Shown here: in pieces, positions 12,662 to 17,061 of the stretch | How the letters are laid out: each line of letters starts with the position of its first letter | How positions within the stretch are numbered: the first letter of the stretch is position 1 | Source of the DNA: DASVXQ01 sp046727955 | Lineage (GTDB): Bacteria > Actinomycetota > CALGFH01 | Assembly: GCA_046727955.1 (NCBI GenBank) | Contig: JBKPDO010000315.1 | Span: 1-17,061, forward strand | Length of the DNA stretch: 17,061 nt | Direction of reading: 5' to 3' | Notes under the pieces: generated by a model | Seen by the model: the letters and a program-made list of their open reading frames with translations, nothing else | Told to the model about the DNA's origin: nothing | The model's database searches: none | Made by a program: the position numbers and the translations under genes

Positions 12662-13492
12662 CTACCCTTGGGGCTCGGCCGCGTCCGCCGCCAGCGCCTT
12701 CGCCTGCTGCTCGGGCGAGAGCAGGTCGCTGCCCATGGCGTGGAAGCCGCCGTCGACGTGCACCAGCTCGCCGGAGACTCGGCGGGACCAGTCGGAGAGC
12801 AGCCAGAGCACTGTCCGGGCCACGTCGGTCGGGTCGCCAACGTCCCAGCCGAGCGGCGCGCGGCGCGTCCACACCTCGGCGAACAAGTCGAAGCCTGGAA
12901 TGCTGCGCGCGGCCATGGTGCGAAGCGGCCCGGCGCTGATCGCGTTCACACGGACCCCCCGGGGGCCGAGGTCGCGCGCCAGGTAGCGGGTGACCGACTC
13001 GAGCGCCGCCTTGCACACGCCCATCCAGTCGTAGAGCGGCCACGCCACGCGAGCGTCGAAGTCGAGCGTCACCACTGAGGCGTCATGACCCTCGAGCACC
13101 GGTAGCAGGCCGGTGGTGAGCGTCTTCAGCGAGAAGGCCGAGACGTGGAAGGCGGTGGAGGCCGACTCGAAGGGGGTGTTCAGGAAGTTCCCGCCGAGCG
13201 CGTCCGTGGGGGCGAAGGCGATCGCGTGCAGGATCCCGTCCAGACGGCCCCAGCGGCGCGACAGCTCCTCGCACACCGCGCTGACGTCGTCCGGTTTGGT
13301 CGCGTCCAGTTCCAGCACGTCCACCGGCTTCGGCAGGCGCCGCGCCGACCGCTCGGTGAGGGAGCGGCCTCGACCGAACCCGGTGAGGACCACCTCGGCC
13401 CCATTGTCGAGCGCTTCGCGGGCGACCGCGTAGGCGATCGAGCCAGGCGTGAGCACTCCGGTGATCAGCAGTCGCTTGCCGTCGACGAGCAC
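12662..13492 (-). CDS. fabI: Enoyl-[acyl-carrier-protein] reductase (NADH), FabI/InhA type
   Basis: This 276-residue SDR-fold enzyme catalyses the last reduction of fatty-acid elongation. The glycine-rich cofactor motif is LLITGVLTPGSIAYAVAREA, with the GxxxxxSIA pattern of FabI/InhA. The catalytic Tyr154-x6-Lys161 lies in LDFDARVAWPLYDWMGVCKA. The substrate-loop and C-terminal blocks are NAISAGPLRTMAARSIPGF, RAPLGWDVGDPTDVARTVLW and VHVDGGFHAMG. Similarity to mycobacterial InhA is strong in the LVLTGF and MDFD-like blocks, but without mycolate genes nearby I use the general name. A GTG start at 13492 fits GGAGG 4 nt upstream; a longer frame to 13594 runs into a terminator hairpin and adds a non-homologous stretch. 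The ATL gene follows 29 bp downstream. Confidence 0.95.
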   Translation of the reverse strand: MLVDGKRLLITGVLTPGSIAYAVAREALDNGAEVVLTGFGRGRSLTERSARRLPKPVDVLELDATKPDDVSAVCEELSRRWGRLDGILHAIAFAPTDALGGNFLNTPFESASTAFHVSAFSLKTLTTGLLPVLEGHDASVVTLDFDARVAWPLYDWMGVCKAALESVTRYLARDLGPRGVRVNAISAGPLRTMAARSIPGFDLFAEVWTRRAPLGWDVGDPTDVARTVLWLLSDWSRRVSGELVHVDGGFHAMGSDLLSPEQQAKALAADAAEPQG

Positions 13493-13566
13493 GGGTCCTC
13501 CTGGGGTTCGTGGCGTCGCTTCAGCGGCGCATTGTATTGCCCCAAGCGACGGACAACCCGAGAGAG

Positions 13567-13597
13567 CTGGTGCGGCCGGCCTTGCCGGCCGCACCAG
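13567..13597 (-). terminator. 14-bp hairpin between the small gene and fabI
   Basis: CTGGTGCGGCCGGC (13567-13580) pairs perfectly with GCCGGCCGCACCAG (13584-13597) across a 3-nt loop. On the minus strand it is followed by CTCTCTC, a weak pyrimidine tail. It lies 44 bp after the stop of the small ORF and 75 bp before fabI, so it likely terminates the former transcript. Confidence 0.65.
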
Positions 13598-13640
13598 CCC
13601 TCGGGCCGAGCCCTGGATGACCCGTAATAGTCAGAAGGTA

Positions 13641-13823
13641 CTAGTGCGAGAGTCGCTCAGTCATGAACGAGATCACGTTGCCGTCGTCGTCGAAGTCCCG
13701 GATCACCGCGAACTGCGCCGCCTCCCTGGAGACCAGCTGCCCGCCAGCATCAAGGTAAGAGAGTCGCTGCATGCTTCCCGGCGCTGGTTCCTGGGCTGCT
13801 TGGGAGTCCGCTGGTGTCGCCAC
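13641..13823 (-). CDS. Small protein of unknown function (60 aa from GTG, or 43 aa from ATG 13772)
   Basis: The translation SYLDAGGQLVSREAAQFAVI followed by DFDDDGNVISFM and TERLSH has strongly GC-biased third positions. It looks like a compact antiparallel beta unit. I do not recognise a family. Two starts are possible: GTG at 13823 (60 aa) or ATG at 13772 (43 aa), the latter with only GGGA nearby. The frame stays open upstream to 14066 but gives low-complexity residues there. Other frames upstream (GTG 13978, ATG 13944 with AAAGGA 8 nt before it) also have reasonable start signals, so the N terminus may be displaced by a frameshift. A strong terminator hairpin follows downstream, which supports expression. 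Confidence 0.45.
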   Translation of the reverse strand: MATPADSQAAQEPAPGSMQRLSYLDAGGQLVSREAAQFAVIRDFDDDGNVISFMTERLSH

Positions 13824-14144
13824 AGGCTGACCTCCTCGTCCGGGGCCGACGCCGTAGCGCCGCGCCGGGCTTGCGCTGGCTCCCCCGGTGTACCACCATC
13901 GCGCCGCCGGTGGAACCCCCCCGGCGAGACACCGGGGACTGCATCTTCGTAGTCCTTTCGGGTGATAGTCAAGCCCACCCCCGCGAAAGGGGACTACAGA
14001 ACCCAACCCTTCCCATCTCCGCAGATTCTCGGATGTCGCGCCGGGAAGCGGCGCAGTAGCGTTCAACAGTCATCGCCGCAGGCAACTGAGGGTGTCGACG
14101 CCGAAGGCGATCAGGAAGCGCCGCCTCCCCCCGGGCGGCACCCG

Positions 14145-14178
14145 CAAGGGCCGGAACCGACCGAGGTTCCGGCCCTTG
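14145..14178. terminator. Perfect 14-bp hairpin in the pdh upstream region
   Basis: CAAGGGCCGGAACC (14145-14158) pairs with GGTTCCGGCCCTTG (14165-14178) across a 6-nt loop. No T-run follows on either strand. It may be a terminator of a lost plus-strand transcript, a transcript-isolating hairpin or a regulator-binding site. Confidence 0.4.
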
Positions 14179-14275
14179 TGTATCGAGGCGGTAGGGATGC
14201 CCGTTTCCGTTGTGATGCCTGATTTGCACTGTCCGGCTCGAGTCGACCGTCGCCCTTGTTCGCCATGGTCACAGT

Positions 14276-14291
14276 GGGCTGGTCCCAGCCC
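14276..14291. promoter_or_regulatory. Operator-like palindrome upstream of the E1 alpha gene
   Basis: GGGCTGG (14276-14282), TC, CCAGCCC (14285-14291) is a perfect 7-bp-arm palindrome. It lies about 75 bp upstream of a candidate -10 at 14363. A regulator site is possible; no regulator gene is nearby. Confidence 0.25.
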
Positions 14292-14362
14292 TGCGCCGGG
14301 GCTTCCTGGCGGTCCGCGCGCCCATGCGTGCCGTCCTGCCACTATTCAGCTGGCTTGTTGGG

Positions 14363-14368
14363 TAGGAT
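14363..14368 (+). promoter_or_regulatory. Candidate -10 (TAGGAT) for the 2-oxoacid dehydrogenase operon
   Basis: TAGGAT matches TAnnnT and is the same hexamer seen before the TenA gene. A convincing -35 at 16-18 bp is not visible. It lies about 195 bp upstream of the E1 alpha start. Confidence 0.25.
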
Positions 14369-14561
14369 CGAGGCTTGGGCAGCGTTGCCCGTCACCGCCG
14401 CGGCGTCGGTGGCTCCGGGCACGGCGGCTGTCCAGCCTCTGCAGCGGCGCCCGCTACCAGCCCGGCGCCGGGGCGGCGGCACCTCGCCGGCCGCGACCGG
14501 GGCCTGCGGGGCAGGGCGCTCCGCCAGAAGCGAAGCGGACTCGACGCGGGAGTGACGGGAC

Positions 14562-15638
14562 ATGAGGATCAGTGACGAACAGGTCCGGCTGCTGGCCGAC
14601 GACGGTACCCTCTTGGAGCACGACGCCTACAAGGCCGACCTCTCCGACGACGAGCTGCGCGACCTCTACGTGAAGCTCGTTACCGTCCGTCGCATCGACA
14701 CCGAGGGCACCAACCTCCAGCGCCAGGGCCAGCTCGGGATCTGGGCCCCCTGCCTGGGCCAGGAGGCGGCCCAGGTCGGCAGCGCGAGCGCGCTGCGGCC
14801 CGAGGACTTCGTCTTCCCCTCTTACCGCGAGCACGGCGTCGTGTACGTGCGCGGCGTCGACGTGGTCAACGTCCTGCAGCTCTTCCGCGGCGCCAGCCTG
14901 TCCGGCTGGGGCCCCGGCGAGCGGAACTTCGCCTGCTACGCGATCCCGATCGGCACCCAGACGCTGCACGCGGTGGGCTATGCCATCGGCGCCAAGTGGG
15001 ACGGGGCGGAGCAGTGCACGATCGTCTACTTCGGCGACGGCGCCACCAGCGAGGGCGACACCAGCGAGGCTTTCAACTTCGCCGCCGTCAACGCGGCGCC
15101 GGTGGTGTTCTTCTGCCAGAACAATCAGTGGGCCATCTCGGTGCCGCTGTCGAAGCAGATGGCCGCGCCGATCTGGCGGCGCGCCTTCGGCTTCGGCTTC
15201 CCCGGCGTGCAGGTCGACGGCAACGACGTGCTGGCTGTGTACGCGGTGACCAAGGCCGCCGCCGAGCGGGCCCGCGACGGCGGCGGCCCGACCCTGATCG
15301 AGGCGGTCACCTACCGGCTGGGTGCCCACACCACCACCGACGACCCCACCCGCTACCGCACCGCGGACGAGCTCGACATGTGGATGGCCCGCGAGCCGAT
15401 CGGCCGCTACCGCGCCTTCCTCGAGAAGGCCGGGCTGTGGTCAGACGAGCTGGACCGCCGGGCCAAGACCGAGGCCGACGCCATCGCGGCGCGCATCCGC
15501 TCGGCCGTCGAGGAGATGCCCGACCCTCCGCTGGAGGACCTGGTCGACCACGTCTATGCCGACCCGCCGCCCACGCTGCGGCGACAGTTCGAGCGCCTGC
15601 GGCGGTTCGAGGCCGAGTTCGTCGCCGAGGAGGGCTGA
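14562..15638 (+). CDS. 2-oxoacid dehydrogenase E1 component, alpha subunit (PDH/BCKDH type)
   Basis: This 358-residue thiamine-diphosphate enzyme subunit forms an alpha2-beta2 decarboxylase with the next gene. The ThDP/Mg motif is complete at residues about 158-188: GDGATSEGD, then EAFNFAAVNAAPVVFFCQNN. Upstream, GIWAPCLGQEAAQVGSASAL and FVFPSYREHGVVYVRG are the standard E1 alpha blocks. Downstream, VDGNDVLAVYAVTKAAAERA and GAHTTTDDPTRYR (phosphorylation-loop region in mitochondrial homologues) agree. Substrate choice between pyruvate and branched-chain 2-oxoacids cannot be settled by eye. The QEAAQVGSA and DPTRYR forms occur in both, so I give no symbol. The ATG at 14562 follows GGGAG with about 9 nt spacing. 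It is the first gene of an operon with E1 beta (3-nt gap) and E2. Confidence 0.95.
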   Translation: MRISDEQVRLLADDGTLLEHDAYKADLSDDELRDLYVKLVTVRRIDTEGTNLQRQGQLGIWAPCLGQEAAQVGSASALRPEDFVFPSYREHGVVYVRGVDVVNVLQLFRGASLSGWGPGERNFACYAIPIGTQTLHAVGYAIGAKWDGAEQCTIVYFGDGATSEGDTSEAFNFAAVNAAPVVFFCQNNQWAISVPLSKQMAAPIWRRAFGFGFPGVQVDGNDVLAVYAVTKAAAERARDGGGPTLIEAVTYRLGAHTTTDDPTRYRTADELDMWMAREPIGRYRAFLEKAGLWSDELDRRAKTEADAIAARIRSAVEEMPDPPLEDLVDHVYADPPPTLRRQFERLRRFEAEFVAEEG

Positions 15639-15641
15639 GCG

Positions 15642-16619
<978 letters not shown>

Positions 16620-16621
16620 CC

Positions 16622-16690
16622 GAAAACAGACTGGCTTCGCCTGATATGAGCCAGTTTTCACGCCCGTACGGCGTCCCCGCAGGGGATGCC
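16622..16690 (+). promoter_or_regulatory. Two hairpins between the E1 beta and E2 genes
   Basis: Hairpin 1 is ACTGGCT (16630-16636) with AGCCAGT (16649-16655). Its lower stem continues as GAAA/TTTC after a bulge, and TTTTC overlaps its 3' side, so it resembles a weak intrinsic terminator. Hairpin 2 is GGCGTCCCC (16670-16678) with GGGGATGCC (16682-16690), a 3-nt loop and one G-T pair. Partial termination, RNA processing or mRNA stabilisation are possible; these roles are inferred. Confidence 0.5.
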
Positions 16691-16730
16691 TCAACTGATC
16701 CGAGGTTTGTGAGCGCGAAGGAGACCCGAG

Positions 16731-17061
16731 TTGCCAGAGCGTGACTTCAAGCTCCCCGACCTCGGCGAGGGGCTGACCGAGGCCGAGGTGGTGCGCTGGC
16801 TGGTCCACGAGGGCGACGCCATCACCCTGAACCAGCCCATCGTCGAGGTGGAGACGGCCAAGGCGATGGTCGAGATCCCCGCTCCCTACGGTGGCACGGT
16901 CACCAAGCTGCACGCCGGCGAGGGTGAGACCGTCGACGTGGGCGCCCCGCTGCTGCGGGTCGACACCGGCGGGGGCGCGGCGGCGCCGGCCGGCAACGGC
17001 GCCGCGCTGGCGGCGGCGGAGGGGAAGGAGCGGCAGGCGACCCTGGTCGGCCCGGGCGCTG
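16731..17061 (+). CDS. Dihydrolipoamide acyltransferase (E2), N-terminal lipoyl domain (cut by window edge)
   Basis: The visible 110 codons start with a biotinyl/lipoyl domain: FKLPDLGEGLTEAEVVRWLV, then EGDAITLNQPIVEVETAKAM and VEIPAPYGGTVTKL. The lipoylated lysine is Lys44 in the ETAKA motif. Next comes an Ala/Gly-rich mobile linker. The peripheral-subunit-binding and catalytic (HxxxD) domains lie beyond the window. I take a TTG start at 16731 because GAAGGAG lies 7 nt upstream and the next residues match E2 N-termini at once; no nearby ATG or GTG is in frame. It is the third gene of the operon. E2 forms the core of the complex and transfers the acyl group to CoA. An E3 gene may follow outside the window. 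Confidence 0.94.
   Translation, partial: MPERDFKLPDLGEGLTEAEVVRWLVHEGDAITLNQPIVEVETAKAMVEIPAPYGGTVTKLHAGEGETVDVGAPLLRVDTGGGAAAPAGNGAALAAAEGKERQATLVGPGA

Larger units (their letters stand above)
13824..14561. other. Long non-coding leader region upstream of the 2-oxoacid dehydrogenase operon
   Basis: I find no credible gene on either strand from about 13980 to 14561. The structures seen are a 14-bp hairpin (14145-14178), a palindrome GGGCTGG-TC-CCAGCCC (14276-14291) and a TAGGAT element at 14363-14368 that fits an actinobacterial -10. If that is the promoter, the mRNA leader would be about 185 nt. I recognise no known riboswitch consensus in it. Confidence 0.4.

Noticed and set aside
14092..14565. 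Plus-strand frame beginning STPKAIRKRRLPPGG
   Set aside because: It runs through the perfect 14-bp hairpin, becomes Arg/Pro-rich without domain signals, and lacks a good ribosome site.

Overview
The window looks like chromosomal DNA from a high-GC Actinomycetota member. The evidence is the GC-rich third codon positions, many GTG/TTG starts, an InhA-like enoyl-ACP reductase, an actinobacterial-type TreS and a group-2-like sigma-70 factor. I cannot fix genus or class from the sequence. Most of it is ordinary housekeeping or stress-related DNA. The accessory-looking part is about 1.4-3.3 kb.

Layout, left to right. (1) A truncated MarR-type regulator (minus, cut by the window edge) is divergent from an aquaglyceroporin gene (glpF, about 372-1304) that ends in a strong hairpin. 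(2) At 1.4-3.3 kb there is a decayed SRPBCC-type gene tail, a 95-bp MITE-like element bounded by CTAG, about 580 bp without a recognisable gene, a small XRE regulator, an excisionase-like HTH protein, an 11-bp tandem repeat and a tRNA-Leu(UAA) gene. The HTH genes lie on the 3' side of the tRNA, as expected for a remnant of a tRNA-targeted mobile element, but no integrase is present. (3) At 3.4-6.35 kb a minus-strand set reads, in transcription order: an uncharacterised 326-aa protein, an amicyanin-like blue-copper lipoprotein, an MntR/DtxR-like metal regulator and a DedA membrane protein. (4) A TenA-family protein (plus) converges on trehalose synthase TreS (minus). (5) The treS upstream region carries two short tandem repeats and faces a MetF-like gene, which ends in a clear intrinsic terminator. 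A 72-aa unknown follows.

(6) At 10.4-13.8 kb the minus strand holds a DsbA/2-HCCA-isomerase-like protein, a sigma-70 factor, an alkyltransferase-like DNA-repair protein (Cys replaced by Trp) downstream of an InhA/FabI-type enoyl-ACP reductase, and a small unknown. (7) From 14.56 kb the plus strand encodes a 2-oxoacid dehydrogenase operon: E1 alpha, E1 beta and the start of E2 (lipoyl domain). It is preceded by a long leader region with hairpins and has two hairpins between E1 beta and E2.

How they fit together: the E1/E2 genes supply acyl-CoA (from pyruvate or branched-chain 2-oxoacids) and FabI completes the fatty-acid elongation cycle. TreS, the sigma factor and GlpF fit osmotic or stress handling. 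The copper protein and metal regulator suggest a small metal-linked unit. I see no convincing new multi-gene system. The most worthwhile leads are the tRNA-linked remnant with its repeated TAGCA motifs, the MITE-like element, the modified metal site of the MntR-like regulator, and the four-gene metal-linked cluster with an unknown 326-aa protein.
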